A stretch of 64,000 nucleotides of DNA from Scatophagus argus (GCF_020382885.2 NC_058494.1:27414329-27478328); one strand, 5' to 3'; positions 12,608 through 24,239 are shown, counted from the stretch's first letter. The notes: generated by a model not told the origin, from the letters alone. Numbers and translations: made by a program.

Positions 12608-12980
12608 GGAGAAGCTAACACTGATGTTAGCCCATTGGAGAAGCTAATACTGATGTTAGCCCGTTGGAGAAGCTAATACTGATGTTAGCCTGTTGGAGAA
12701 GCTAACACTGATGTTAGCCCGTTGGAGAAGCTAATACTGATGTTAGCCCGTTGGAGAAGCTAATACTGATGTTAGCCTGTTGGAGAAGCTAATACTGATG
12801 TTAGCCCATTGGAGAAGCTAATACTGATGTTAGCCTGTTGGAGAAGCTAATACTGATGTTAGCCTGTTGGAGAAGCTAACACTGATGTTAGCCCATTGGA
12901 GAAGCTAATACTGATGTTAGCCCATTGGAGAAGCTAACACTGATGTTAGCCTGTTGGGAAAAGCTAACACTGTTGTTAGA
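12608..12980 (+). repeat. 29-bp minisatellite, copy 1 (12 units plus one decayed)
   Basis: Twelve 29-bp units that read GGAGAAGCTAATACTGATG then TTAGCCCGTT, followed by a thirteenth altered unit from about 12957. Variants alternate GCTAATAC or GCTAACAC and end CCCATT, CCCGTT or CCTGTT. Each unit contains an inverted repeat, GCTAAC and GTTAGC, around a 6-bp loop. No spacers separate units, so this is not a CRISPR array. Confidence 0.95.
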
Positions 12981-13679
12981 TTATAGCCAGCTGGAGAAGT
13001 GAAACATTTCTGTCAAGATAACTTGTAATAATTTGTAGTGACATAATCCAATCACATTTTTATTTTGTCCAATACTTTGGTTTGTGACGAAATACCAGCA
13101 AAGCTAATCACATTCTCATCACACTCTGACCAGTCAGATTATTTGAAAAACTGAGTCAGCAAAATGGACAAAACAGAGCAGAAATGTGAGACAGTTCACA
13201 ACACTAAATCATAAAAGAAAGACTGAGAGGGTTTTTTCCATCAGTGTGGATGGTCTGACAGTCAGAATAACATGACGTGACTTTGTGGCGATAAAATGGA
13301 ATTAAAAACTAAACTTTCTGTTGTCTGCATTTAAAAGCAAAAATCTACACACTTTAATATCCCCTGATGACAAATGGACATCAGACGTCAACTGCTTGCC
13401 TTCTCTTCTTTGTTAGGGCTGAAGAGACCTGTTCATAACAGCTTGTTTTCATCACTGCAAAAAGCATAAAAACACTTTTAAAGACATTTATAATTTAAAC
13501 TGTCCAATAAAACCCTCTCAGATGATAACCAGCCTTAACGGTCCTACTGGTTAGCCCTGAAGACCGGTGTTCTGCTCAGAGCTCACTTCGTTGTGACTTT
13601 CTGGAAATGAAAGCTCTGTTCTGTGTAGCATCGGGGTCCCAGGCGGAGTCGGGTCTTGAGGGTCCCGAACAGTCGGGGT
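12981..13679. other. Non-coding AT-rich flank of minisatellite
   Basis: Ordinary AT-rich sequence; no gene or repeat recognised. Confidence 0.5.
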
Positions 13680-14025
13680 GAGGGAGTCGCCCTGTCATGT
13701 GCTGCTAATGTGCCGTGCTAATTGATGTGACGACACTCATTTCTCTCTCCGTCGAGCCCTCGCTCCAGCCATGCATGGCTCACTGTTTTCTCTGCGAGCC
13801 TTTGATAGCGGCGCAGTGGCGTTAATTGTTTTGTACTGTTTGGCGGTCACTCCCCGTAGGTGGCCTCCATAATCCATACGGACACCTGAGGGACCCCTGT
13901 GCAATGTCAGGGCCCCCCGAGCTGAGAAAACTGGTAATTAGGAGACTGACATTTGGAGCACAATTTTTTATTTTTGTCGATGTGTCATCATCAGGTGTCC
14001 TGCTCCTCATGAACATTTTTTAAAT
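13680..14025. promoter_or_regulatory. Candidate conserved non-coding element
   Basis: A repeat-free block with TAATTG and GTTAATTG homeodomain cores, TAATCC at 13870-13875 and GGTAATTAGG near 13933. Short open frames overlap on both strands without domain similarity. Function inferred only. Confidence 0.28.
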
Positions 14026-15303
14026 ATTTGAATGTGCTGTGGACTTTCTGGTGAAGTGGTTTCTGTGGGTGACCCTCTTCAGATGGACTTCCTGCTGTTC
14101 CCGCCGCACAAAAACTATTTACTGTTTACCAACCGTTAGACTTTCACACCTTTGCTGAACCTAAATTGTCAGAGTTTGACGATACTCAGGGTCACGTTGA
14201 GCTGCGTGTGAAATGTAGATCACATGGGGTCCATGTGTGTGTCATGTGACCTGCAGTACTGAGTGCAGGTCCAGTAAACGGGTCCTTCCAAAACACCTGC
14301 TTTACATCATCACGTGTGCTTGTTGTCCTTCATGCAGAATGTCTTCACTGTTACTGACTTCATCCTCTTCCTCACAGGAAGTGGCAGCTCCACCTCACAG
14401 CCACCTTTTGGCGTCAAACGTTATCCTCCCGGCTGTCGTTGGCCTCGTCGGCCTGACTGGGAGCAGTTTATTATTTGTGTGTGACTCTTACTCTGAGCTG
14501 GTAGTTAGTGTAGATCAGTAAATTGGATCCAATTTGCAGTCTTGACATTTTGATGTCTTCCGCCTTTTTCAGCAGAGGATTTTAATAATGAAACACGTTT
14601 CACTAAGGCTATGTTTAAATGTTTTTTTGTTTTAAGAGGTTATGATGAGTATTTTGGTTTGAAATAAAATGTAGTTATCATTTCTTATATATTACGATGA
14701 ACATGGACGCTTGTGTGGCGCCTACATGTTCACAGCTTGTGTTGTTAGCTAAACTGATTACTTCCATTATGGATCAAATGAAAATAGATTTCTTTATTAA
14801 AGGTTTAATCATTTGATTCATAAAATGCCAGAAAATAGTGAAAACTGCTGAACGTAAATCTGATTCAGCTGACAGCCTCCAACAGGTGTGAAAATGTTTT
14901 ACAGATTTGCTCTGGTCTACACGTTTGTTGGGCTTTGACAGCATGACTCAGATGACTGCACGCAGCCCTGAATGAAGGTGTCAGTACAGCATCTGCAAAC
15001 CCTCACACTTTGTCACAGCTCCTCTGCTAAGTGGGAAGTCATGCAGCGGGTTTTCAATTGCTTTGTGAGAAAGTCGTCAACAGCCCGTTAGCACATCGAA
15101 GCGGCAGATTCCCAAGGCTTTTTGGTCGGGGCAATTAGCGTCCCAGGAGTCATGGAGGCAGAGGCATGTCCTCCGAGTGAGGAGAGTCCAGGTGAGCCTC
15201 CTCCTCGTGATCACTGGCATGTTAGAATCACTTTAATTGGGCTCTGTTTGATTTCCACCGACGACAACCCCTCCACCAGCTCCAAACACACAGAGGAATC
15301 CTC
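14026..15303. other. Non-coding intergenic stretch
   Basis: Mixed-composition intergenic DNA with no recognised gene, RNA or repeat. Confidence 0.5.
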
Positions 15304-15334
15304 TCCTCCTCCTCCTCCTCCTCCTCCTCCTCCT
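15304..15334. repeat. TCC microsatellite
   Basis: A run of about ten TCC triplets continuing into a degenerate TCC-rich tract to about 15360. It creates a proline-run open frame that is not a gene. Confidence 0.93.
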
Positions 15335-15941
15335 TCACCTCCTTCACCTTCTCCTCCCCCTGCACTTAATGGCGGAGCGGTGACTCGTCAGAGTTGACAG
15401 TGACCTCGCTGTCAGAGGGAGGCGAATAGCTCAGAAACTCCTTTGAAGTGTCAGCGACGCCCCTTTGGTCTGCTTCTCTAAAGAGCCACATTTTTGTCTT
15501 TCTGGACGAGCAGCTTCAAAACAGGTCGACGCCTGCAGGCCTCGGAGCTGCTGCCTCAGTCTGAAGCCCACGAGCTGCTTTTTCTGATGCCGTCACTGGG
15601 ATCAGAGTAACATTTTCATACACAGTGAAGTTTATTTCACCACACGACTGAACTACGTATTTGTTCAGTCGAGACATAAAACCTGCAGTTTCTCCTTTTG
15701 CTGTCATGCTAAAAGCTCAAGGTCACAGCGAGCTAATATTGTTGACAGCTAAATAAATATAAATTGATATATGATGTTAGCATGCTAACATTGCGTGCTG
15801 ACAACATTTTGGTCATACCATGTAAAGCACCTTCATCATCATTGTCATCATCCTTATTGGTGGTTGTGGTGAGCACAGGTCTAATTAGCCAGGCCAGGTG
15901 AACACACCTGTGTGGGTGTGCGGGGCACTGGAGGGAATTAG
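15335..15941. other. Non-coding, nothing recognised
   Basis: Ordinary intergenic sequence between the TCC tract and the minisatellite insertion. Confidence 0.5.
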
Positions 15942-15999
15942 GATAGAGAAGGTTTCCAGTGTTGCTGCTGGTAAAGTCACAAAATCTGATCCACATTCA
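15942..15999 (+). repeat. Left direct repeat flanking minisatellite insertion
   Basis: 58 bp starting GATAGAGAAGGTTTCCAG. It matches 16761-16817 with three mismatches and one 1-bp indel. The pair brackets the whole copy-2 insertion and looks like a long target duplication. Confidence 0.88.
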
Positions 16000-16001
16000 C
16001 T

Positions 16002-16210
16002 TCCTTAGGATATGAATTTGGCTATCCTCACAAAAAGATCACCTTAGAATCCTAATTTAGAATAACAGAAATCCTGTCCTAAACTCAAACTCAAAATAAA
16101 TTCCAAAGTAAAACACCGCTGTTGTCAGGTCTGTATGGACATGACAAAGTAGATTGACAACATGAGCACTGAAATATTATGACCAAAATGCCACTAAGAT
16201 TGTAAGTGTT
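16002..16210 (+). repeat. Minisatellite-associated leader, copy 2
   Basis: The leader of copy 1 (12394-12607) repeated 3.6 kb downstream in the same orientation, about 94% alike by eye. The similarity to copy 1 begins right after the left direct repeat, consistent with a single insertion event. Confidence 0.9.
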
Positions 16211-16760
16211 GGAGAAGCTAATACTGATGTTAGCCCATTGGAGAAGCTAATACTGATGTTAGCCTGTTGGAGAAGCTAACATGGATGTTAGTGTGTTGGA
16301 GAAGCTAACACTGATGTTAGCCTGTTGAGAAGCTAACACTGATGTTAGCCTGTTGGAGAAGCTAACATGGATGTTAGTGTGTTGGAGAAGCTAACACTGC
16401 TATTAGCCTGTTGAAGAAGCTAACATGGATGTTAGTGTGTTGGAGAAGCTAACACTGCTATTAGCCTGTTGAAGAAGCTAACATGGATGTTAGTGTGTTG
16501 GAGAAGCTAACACTGATGTTAGCCTGTTGGAGAAGCTAACGTGGATGTTAGTGTGTTGGAGAAGCTAACACTAATGTTAGCCTGTTGGAGAAGCTAACAT
16601 GGATGTTAGTGTGTTGGAGAAGCTAACACTGATGTTAGCCTGTTGGAGAAGCTAACGTGGATGTTAGTGTGTTGGAGAAGCTAACACTAATGTTAGCCTG
16701 TTGGAGAAGCTAACATGGATGTTAGTGTGTTGGAGAAGCTAACACTGATGTTAGCCTGTT
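16211..16760 (+). repeat. 29-bp minisatellite, copy 2 (19 units, higher-order)
   Basis: Nineteen tandem units (one is 28 bp). After the first two, A-type units (CACTGATGTTAGCCTGTT) alternate with B-type units (ATGGATGTTAGTGTGTT). Near the right end a four-unit block of 116 bp is repeated, shown by GTGG markers at 16541 and 16657. The array is purely tandem with no unique spacers. Confidence 0.95.
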
Positions 16761-16817
16761 GATAGAGAAGGTTTCCAGTGTTTCTGCTGGTAAAGCGACA
16801 AAATCTGATCCACTTCA
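16761..16817 (+). repeat. Right direct repeat flanking minisatellite insertion
   Basis: The second member of the 57-58 bp pair. It starts immediately after the last CCTGTT of the array and ends at CCACTTCA. The neighbouring sequence beyond it (CACATGTTG) is not shared with the left copy. Confidence 0.88.
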
Positions 16818-17029
16818 TCACATGTTGTTGCCCACACTAAGAGCATTAAGGGTGAATGTTCTCTCCTGTTTGGAATGAACGTCAGTCGGACTTTGCAGCA
16901 GTCGTTTGTCTTTGGAAAGTCTGCTCGGTTATTATTATTGTATTAGTAGCACCACAGCAGCAAAACGCAGAGTTCCACAGATGTAAATTACTTTTTAAGT
17001 ACATCACATATTTTGACTTCAGCTTTTTA
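16818..17029. other. Non-coding, nothing recognised
   Basis: A short stretch of ordinary sequence right of the insertion. Confidence 0.5.
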
Positions 17030-17330
17030 AATCCACCCATTGACCATCCAATTTGTGGTCATTATTATTTCCATGGCTGCTCTGCGGCTAATTGGAGCGG
17101 TTTGTTTCCATAAAGTGACGATAAAAGGAGCTGGAGGGGCGGCGGGGTGCTACCGACTCATCGATGCGTCATGCTCTCTGGACATTTTTCCATTTAAAGA
17201 GGCCAATTAGGGCTGCAGACCTCCCCACTCATCACATGCCGATCAGGTCGAGGGCACAAACAAACACACCCTGGACCCCATTATCCTCCTGCGCTCTCTG
17301 AAGCCAGTCAAGCAATTTCTCTTCTTAAAG
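17030..17330. promoter_or_regulatory. Candidate conserved non-coding element
   Basis: A repeat-free block with two CTAATTGG/CCAATTAGG-type homeodomain sites (17088-17095 and 17201-17209), ATTATTATT and GATAAAAGG. No coding frame. The regulatory role is an inference from motif content. Confidence 0.28.
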
Positions 17331-18360
17331 TCACACTCCACCTAAAAATCTGTCTGTTGAATATCAAACACTCAGACTGTGACGCGAAGGGTGCTAAATA
17401 TGCAGATTACAGCTGATGCTCTGAAGAAACATAAAGAGGTCCATAAAAGCTTGTCAAGGCACCGCAGCTGATAATCCACTTACAAATATGGCCTCCTCTG
17501 TGCAGACAGTTGGACAGAACTGCTTTGTTCTCGCTCAATCATTGGACGAACTTTCTTCCAAGATGTTGCACAGTCCTCTTTAACTGAACCTAAATCAGTG
17601 TTAAAGAGGGTAACCAAACCCACCACCAGAAACCTGCGCACTTTAATGTCCCAGTTAAGATCAGAACCAGAATAAGAGTCCAAACTGGTTGACTGGGATG
17701 CACTCTGCACATGTTATAACAAAGCTGTGGCCAAAGATGGCAAAATAAACAAAGGAAACCAGAGGAGCCATTTTGAGTTTCAGGCTTTAACCCCCCCCGG
17801 TCTCTCTGTGTGTGTTGTGGAATCTGCCCTACATGAAAGCAGTGTGCTGGGGACCCGGGGGCCACGCAGGCTGGGCATCGGGGTGTTTCGTGCCGCCCCA
17901 TCAGTTGGTGTTCATGAATCAGCTTGAAGGCAGATCAAAGAGGTTCCTCTCAGAGCTGGAGTCCGGTCAGTCGGGCAGGCGGGCTCCTTCGCCTCAGCTG
18001 ACGATCGAAGCGTCAGGCGGAGCCGAGCGTCCTGTCTGTCCGCTACACCGCAGGGATAACTGCTGGACGCGGACATGGGAACGATTTGGCTCGCGGCTTT
18101 GACCTTTTCCTCGTGGCGGGTGATGGCTGCGTGGCTGCTGGACAAAACGTCTTTGGACAAATTATATAGAAACCCCTGAGATGCATCACGTGGTTTTCAA
18201 CAGGGTTCTGGTTTACAGCCTGCTCTGCATGGACAAGAACAAAGCAACAGGTGTTAGAATGAAAAAGGGATAAAAACAAACTTGTAAAACAGTAACAGAC
18301 TCAGTATGGTGATGACAACCTGCATGTGGAAAAATAAACAGGATGCAGATCATCTTTTGA
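17331..18360. other. Non-coding intergenic stretch
   Basis: Contains overlapping short open frames on both strands (17590-18160) without recognisable domains. No repeat family identified. Confidence 0.45.
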
Positions 18361-18645
18361 GACTCAGCTTAAGCTTCCTTTGGAATACTTGATAGTTAGA
18401 TTTGGACTCCTTTTGAATTAGCTAAGACCTGGACCTGGACTTATAATAACTAACTTCAGACCTTGACTTGTTTAACATAATTTGAGATTTGACTTCACAT
18501 CAGTGACTTTCAACATGAGTTGAAATGCAGTATAATAATGACTTGACTTGGATGTGTTGTCTCCATTGACTTGACACTCGAGTTAAGACTTGCTGTTTTA
18601 GATTGAAGACTTCAGGTTTGACGTTAGACTTGACCGGAACTCGTC
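18361..18645 (+). repeat. Degenerate GACTTG-type tandem repeat
   Basis: Many imperfect GACTTGAC, GACTTGG and GACTTCA words recur at irregular 20-35 bp spacing. This resembles a decayed fish repeat made of GACTTGACTTGG-like blocks. Unit borders are blurred. Confidence 0.55.
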
Positions 18646-20149
18646 TGCCGTGACTTTTCATGCCCAGAAACGCAGCTCAGACAAAAGCCCCAGAAGCCTT
18701 TTCAGCAATACCTTTTCATGTACCAAACCCAACAGCTCAGTCCAGTTAGTAAACGTGAACATGCTGTGTTTCCTGACGTCACCCGTCTGGAATTCTGGGT
18801 GTTGTAGTTCACGTCTTGCTCTTGGGCTTTAACGGGGATCTCCTCCCTCCTTCTCCTGCAGCCTCGCGCCACTCCAGTCCTGCCGTATCATCCTCTCACA
18901 CACACGCCGCATCATAATTAGGCCATGTAGCGAGTTCCCCGATAACGCGTACAGTTTATTTTCTGTCTTAATTCCTTATCAGATGCATCGATCGCACAGC
19001 GCGTTGACTGATCTGGGGCGGCTGTCTGGAGAGCAGCGATAAGCCATGCAGCTCGCCCTGTGTGTTCAGGGTGTGTGTGTGCAGCAGCTTGGGATTAGCA
19101 CCTTATTAGCTCCACAGCCTCGGCCTTCTTTAACAGGGCTGACACCTCAGTGCCTGACGGGCCAAAAACCAGTAAACACCCCAACAGAAGAGCAGTTTGG
19201 ACCGTCTGACAAAGGTGAGACGCTACCTGCCAACATCCGGACAGGAAGGACTCGTTCTGAGAGCAGGACAGACTCGATGTTGGACATGCTTGCTTTGAGA
19301 AATGCAAACGCGTTCTTCTACAAAACCAGTTTTTTTCAAGGACTTTTCATCCAAATTGGCTGAAAATTTGACTTTCAAGATGCATTCTTGACTTTGGATG
19401 AATTGATCGAACGAGGAAAGTGAAGACCAGGTGATATGGTCAAAGCTGTTGAAAAGGCCTGTAGGTGTTTCAGAGGAACCTCTTAACACCAGCAGACTCA
19501 GCAGAACGTGGTCCTCCTGTGAACTCAGGTGTGCACCTACACTTTGTCCCGATGACAACAGCAAACTTCAGGAAATACCAACGCAGACTTGTTGGCGACC
19601 TGCTGTTTGTACACGGGACGCATGTGTGGTAACGAGGCGGCGACTGACGTGTTCACGCACAACACGTCATAAGTTCATTTCTTCATATGCAACAGCTCAC
19701 AGACCAGGACAACACTGACAACACACTTCAGACACCTGAAGCGTCTTTAGTCGATCACACAGCATCAGTTCTGGTCCGTCCACCGTGAGCTGAAGCCTGT
19801 TGGTGCAGAGGGTGGAGGCTCAGTGACAGCATCACCTGACGTCCTCCTCACGTCCAGAAGGACACGATCACTTCAGCCGCAGGAGGACTTTGTCGTTAAC
19901 CTGGGAAGCTGGTTTTTTTGGCAGAACAGTTTGGAAATGTGATGCCGGATTCCAAATCCACACCCACAGCAGAGGAATGTCTCAAGTCAAGTCCAAATCC
20001 AGCCCTACCTGTCCTCACACACGCACAGAAATCAGTCCGATCTAATCTTCTGTCGTTCATCAATCTGTGGTTGCATCTCTTCTTCACGTGTCTCGACCTG
20101 CCTTCTCTCTACCCCCTCCGACCGGCCTGAGAAAACCTCCGTCCCTGAG
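18646..20149. other. Non-coding intergenic stretch
   Basis: The most regulatory-looking part is 18890-19130, with CATAATTAGG, an ATCGATCG word and GGGATTAGC (GGATTA at 19093-19098). The rest shows neither coding nor repeat character. Confidence 0.4.
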
Positions 20150-20380
20150 GGAGAGGAGGTGGGGGTGCAGATGGTGGCCTCTGGGCTGACGGCTGTCAAT
20201 GGGCCCCCATTAGGACAGTGTTATTGGGACTCCTTCATTAGCATCTGTGGCCATTGTCTCCTCACACAATGGCAACAAACAAACATTAACATGGAAATGG
20301 CTGAAATGTACCTAATTAGTTTTCTCTGCTGGCATTGTTACGCAGAATAAAGACGGGACTTAATTGCTTCTGGATGAGCT
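20150..20380. promoter_or_regulatory. Candidate regulatory element with SOX inverted pair
   Basis: A repeat-free block with GCCATTGT at 20250-20257 and ACAATGGC at 20266-20273, a perfect 8-bp inverted repeat with an 8-bp spacer. Each arm is a SOX-type ACAATGG site. AACAAACAAACATTAAC and CCTAATTAG lie just downstream. The dimeric SOX reading is inference. Confidence 0.35.
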
Positions 20381-21060
20381 CTGAAGGCCCACAGCAGCAG
20401 CAGGAAAAAGCAGTTTTATTGTCGTGTCCGTGTTGACATCTCAATCTCAGAATCAACAAGCAGCAAACCTCACACTCAGCATCTGGACCTGAAACACTCT
20501 GATTAACATTTTTAAAACAGAAATAAACTGTTTTTTTCTTAGCCTTATTGTTAAAAGAAAACTGCTTTGACACAATGTTACCGATGTTACAGCTGGTGGC
20601 TTTTAAAATGCTTTAAAAACCAACTTTGCTCATGTTTTATTCAGTGTTTAATTCAAAAGTTGCCCTAATGAGGTCTTCACGGGTCCAGAATTTGAGTAAT
20701 GAGATGGGATCCACACACAGAGTCATGATGCTCCAGTAACTGCTTTTCATTGTGGCTTTGCTTTGACACTCTCAGTGGTGTTAACTGAACTCTGCCTGTG
20801 ACCTGGTTTCACCGTTTTGTCACAGCCAATCACTTACAAGCTCACGAGTTACCTTTTGGCGTCTGTGCGAGGAGCGGAGAACCAAGCAAACTGCGACCGT
20901 GTCACCACGTGGACCACGTTAGCTCTCAGGACGGCCAAAGCGTAACGTTCGTCTGCAGGAGAGGCTGAGGGGCGGGGCAAAGCGGCGTGCTGGTTTCTCA
21001 GAGGTTCAGTCAGATAATGTCACCATGACGACCTCTGGGTGTCGGGAACAGTCTGTTAAA
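20381..21060. other. Non-coding, nothing recognised
   Basis: Ordinary AT-moderate intergenic DNA. Confidence 0.5.
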
Positions 21061-21275
21061 AATACACACTATGCGGACATAAGTATTGGGCCACCTGACC
21101 ATCACACCAACAGGGACTTTAATGACGTCTCATTGTAAACACACAGACAGCTTTGCAGCTCTAACAGCTTCCACTCTTCTGTGAAGGCTTTCCACAACAT
21201 GTTGGAGTGTTTCTGTGGGAATTTGTGCCCATTCATGCAGTAGAGCATTTGTGAGGTCACACACTGATGTTGGAC
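21061..21275 (-). mobile_element. Decayed end of a Tc1/mariner-like transposon
   Basis: It starts with a terminal-repeat-like end, CACTATGCGGACATAAGTAT then TGGG, followed by AAGGCTTTCCACAACATG, TGTGGGAATTTGTGCCCATT and AGAGCATTTGTGAGGTCA. I recall this order of words as the 3' transposase side of a common fish Tc1-like element read on the reverse strand. Only about 215 bp remain, the other end is missing, and no open frame survives. It is inactive. Confidence 0.75.
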
Positions 21276-22259
21276 CGTTTTGCAGCCATGAACGATGAGA
21301 AAGTAAAAATCTGTGAGATCTCAGAAATACATCTGAAGATCAAATCTGCTTCGTGATCGCAGGTCAGCACAACCTTTTGGCTTTTCGTTAAAGCTTTGCA
21401 TAGAGAAAACTCTCCATAAGTGCTTCTGCTCTGCAACAGGTTTTCACTCCTCTGATGATAAACGTTAGACGTAAGCTGATCGTGGATCAGCGCCTCTGGG
21501 TGTCTGCTGCTGAGCTGCACTGAAGAGCTGGATTAGGCCTGTTCATGGGCTTTACTGGGCTTTAATCTTTAATCCAAAACCATAACACAGACCGCATCTT
21601 CAGCGGCCGTCGCTCAATGCAACATACGATAAAACCATCGCACGAACACTTCAGTGTCAGAGGCCACTCAGACAAAAAGCTGTTTGTTTTAGGTCCCCTG
21701 AGCCCCGCGGGGGTTTCATCACCTCCATACGAAGTGACCACGTACATATGAAGGGTTTACACAGGAAGTGGTGGTCAGCACTCCATCTTAGGAAAGACTG
21801 AACAAACTGGACTTCTGACTCCATACAGTTTCAGTATCAGCTGCTTACAAAAAGGTTCATGAAAGTCAACAAGCAGCCCACAAACGAGCCGAATCATCTG
21901 AGGACCAACATGCAGCCTCCTCCTCCTCGTCTGTAAAGCTAACTTTACTTTCACGACAGCCTCAAAGGCAGCACGAGAGCTGCTGCGAGGACCAGCTGGA
22001 AGACATAATGAAGACTGATTAACGATGGTTAACGATGAGCGTCCACCACGTTAACGTGTCCGCTTCCCAATGGGAGGAGGTCACAGAGGTGACAGGGACG
22101 ACTCGGTGCTGATGAGCCGCCCCATCAGCTGCTGGTCCCAGGTCAGCAGGAACTTTAAATGGCAGCACATGAGAACCTGTGTGTGTCCTGAATAACACGG
22201 GCCTTTCACAGCACCACGTGCAGCACAAGTCAGTCTGACAGCGGATTAACAATTCCCCG
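21276..22259. other. Non-coding intergenic stretch
   Basis: No gene or repeat recognised beyond the Tc1-like fragment. Confidence 0.5.
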
Positions 22260-23220
22260 AAAAGCCAGTGTCGTGACTTATTGTGAAAAGTCGGCTTCCT
22301 TAGCAGATTTATCTTTTAAACGGACAAACATTGTGCGTATAATTCACGGTTGCTGCAGTGAACTCCGCAGGAAGAGGCGGGACTTCGCCCCCGTCTCTCT
22401 GCCCCGTGAGGGTTCGCTCTGTGCTGTGAGTGGAAGCTTTCCACTTAAACATGAGAGGCGCGATTCGCTCGACCGAGAGGCCCCTCAGCCAATCACAGCC
22501 CTCCTCTTTGCATATTTCTGGCTCTGAGATGGCAGCGCACTCTTCGAAGCACACTCCCTCCTCCTCCTCCTCCTCCTCCTCCTCTCGCTGCTCCACAGTC
22601 GTGGCTCTTCGGGGAGGAAGGTTGGGGAATTTCCCAGCCTGCCTCTGTGCTGCTGGCCTCGGGGTTAATAGGTGTTCAACCCTCCTATTATCCTGGAGCG
22701 TTTGTGAATTACCAGCCGACTGATGTTTAGCACTGATATCATATATATGCTAATGCGGACGCTTAATTGGAGGGGAGGGGCTGCGGGGCAGGAGGGCGCG
22801 GGGTTGCGATCATGTGTAAAATTGATTTGTGAGGGCTGATATTTGATGGACGGTGCAGGGGGGGCCAGGGGGCTCCAGGTGGGGGTCTGGAGCCACAAAC
22901 TTCTTCTTCTTCTCCTCCCTGAGGGTCCAACATCACTTTAAAGTATTTTGAGAGGAGGGAAGGAGGAGGATTTCCCCATAAGTTTAAAGGATTACGCATG
23001 TGCTTCACTTTGCATAATGAAGCAAACCTTCCAGTATTTAAAGGTTTCTGCGGTTTCTCACTTGTATTAATTAGTGATGCGTAGCAGCTAAATGATGGCG
23101 AGGGAATTCCCTCAACAAATTGTATTAATTACCGCAAACCCCAGTGAAACTGACTGGAGAGCAGAGGGAATATCTGAGGGAAAATAAAACCGCTGAGCTC
23201 GACGCGCATTTCACCGTCGC
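22260..23220. promoter_or_regulatory. Candidate conserved non-coding block
   Basis: Mostly non-repetitive, interrupted by a TCC microsatellite at 22557-22584 and G-rich tracts near 22770-22890. Contains GGTTAATAGG, GCTTAATTGG and two GTATTAATTA words (23065 and 23121). Candidate only, from composition. Confidence 0.25.
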
Positions 23221-24239
23221 TTTTAGCGTCAACAGCTTTTAACGTACAAAGGACGAGTTTTACACTGAGGTGAGTCAGGACTCAATCAGTTTTAACTCAA
23301 CGTGGGTCACGTGAGACAGGAACACGCGACAACACAAAAGTTAGCTGAGCTGAACGACAGATCAGGAGGGAGAACAAGATTTAAAGTGCAGTGAAAGACG
23401 AAATGCAAATAATAATAACAATAATAACAATAAAAATAATAAAAATGTGATTTTCAAGGAGTCTGATGCAGAAGCAGAAAAACATGAAGGAATGTGGTTT
23501 AAGTAAACAGTTCAACACCACCCAACCTGTAGGCTGTAAGGAAGTGAGTTTTCACGTCCCACTTTTCAGTTTTCTGTTATCTAATTTTTATGTTTGTTTG
23601 TTTTTGTTTGTTTGTGTGTTTTGTTTTGTTTTGTTTTGTTTTGTTGTGTGTGTGTGTGTGGGGGTGGGTGCGCCCGGGCAGATTTGGGCCCCCCAGTGTT
23701 GACTCTGTGGTTACGGCCTTGTTTTACGCGATAATAAAACGAAATAAATCCTATGTCAGAAAATAAAAGTTAAAAACATTATTATATTTTAATAAGAAGA
23801 AGTTAGAGTTAGAAAATTTAATATCACAATATTAGAATAGTTATTTATTTAGAATATTATTTAAAAGAGTTAAAATATTTCAACATTTTGCTGCACATGG
23901 GACACAACGTTTTGTGTGTTTGATCTCATTTATTTGTCATTGACATTTTTTTTCCATCTCATTAAAATGGTGTGAAAAAGGAAAAAATGAGTTTTGATGT
24001 TTTGATTCACTTTTTCACGTTTCAGATCTGCGAGTTTAAACTGAATTATTTGTGATGAAGTAAATAATAATAAAAAATCGGTTTGGTTTTCAGCGAAGGC
24101 GACACTCGACGCTTTGAGTGGAACTTAAAGAGATTATCAAGAAGTTAATTTCCTGATTCACTGATTTTTAAAAAAATCTTCCAGCTCTGCAGATTCAAAC
24201 TGAAAACCCAAAGTTCTGCACATTTTCAGAGACTGAACT
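23221..24239. other. AT-rich non-coding with simple repeats
   Basis: Holds AATAATAAC-type simple sequence (23405-23445) and a TTTG/GTTTT/GT composite microsatellite (23591-23660), then very AT-rich DNA to 24080. No coding signal. Confidence 0.6.

Noticed and set aside
12608..16760. Possible CRISPR-like arrays
   Set aside because: Units are contiguous 29-bp tandem repeats without unique spacers, in a vertebrate genome. These are minisatellites.
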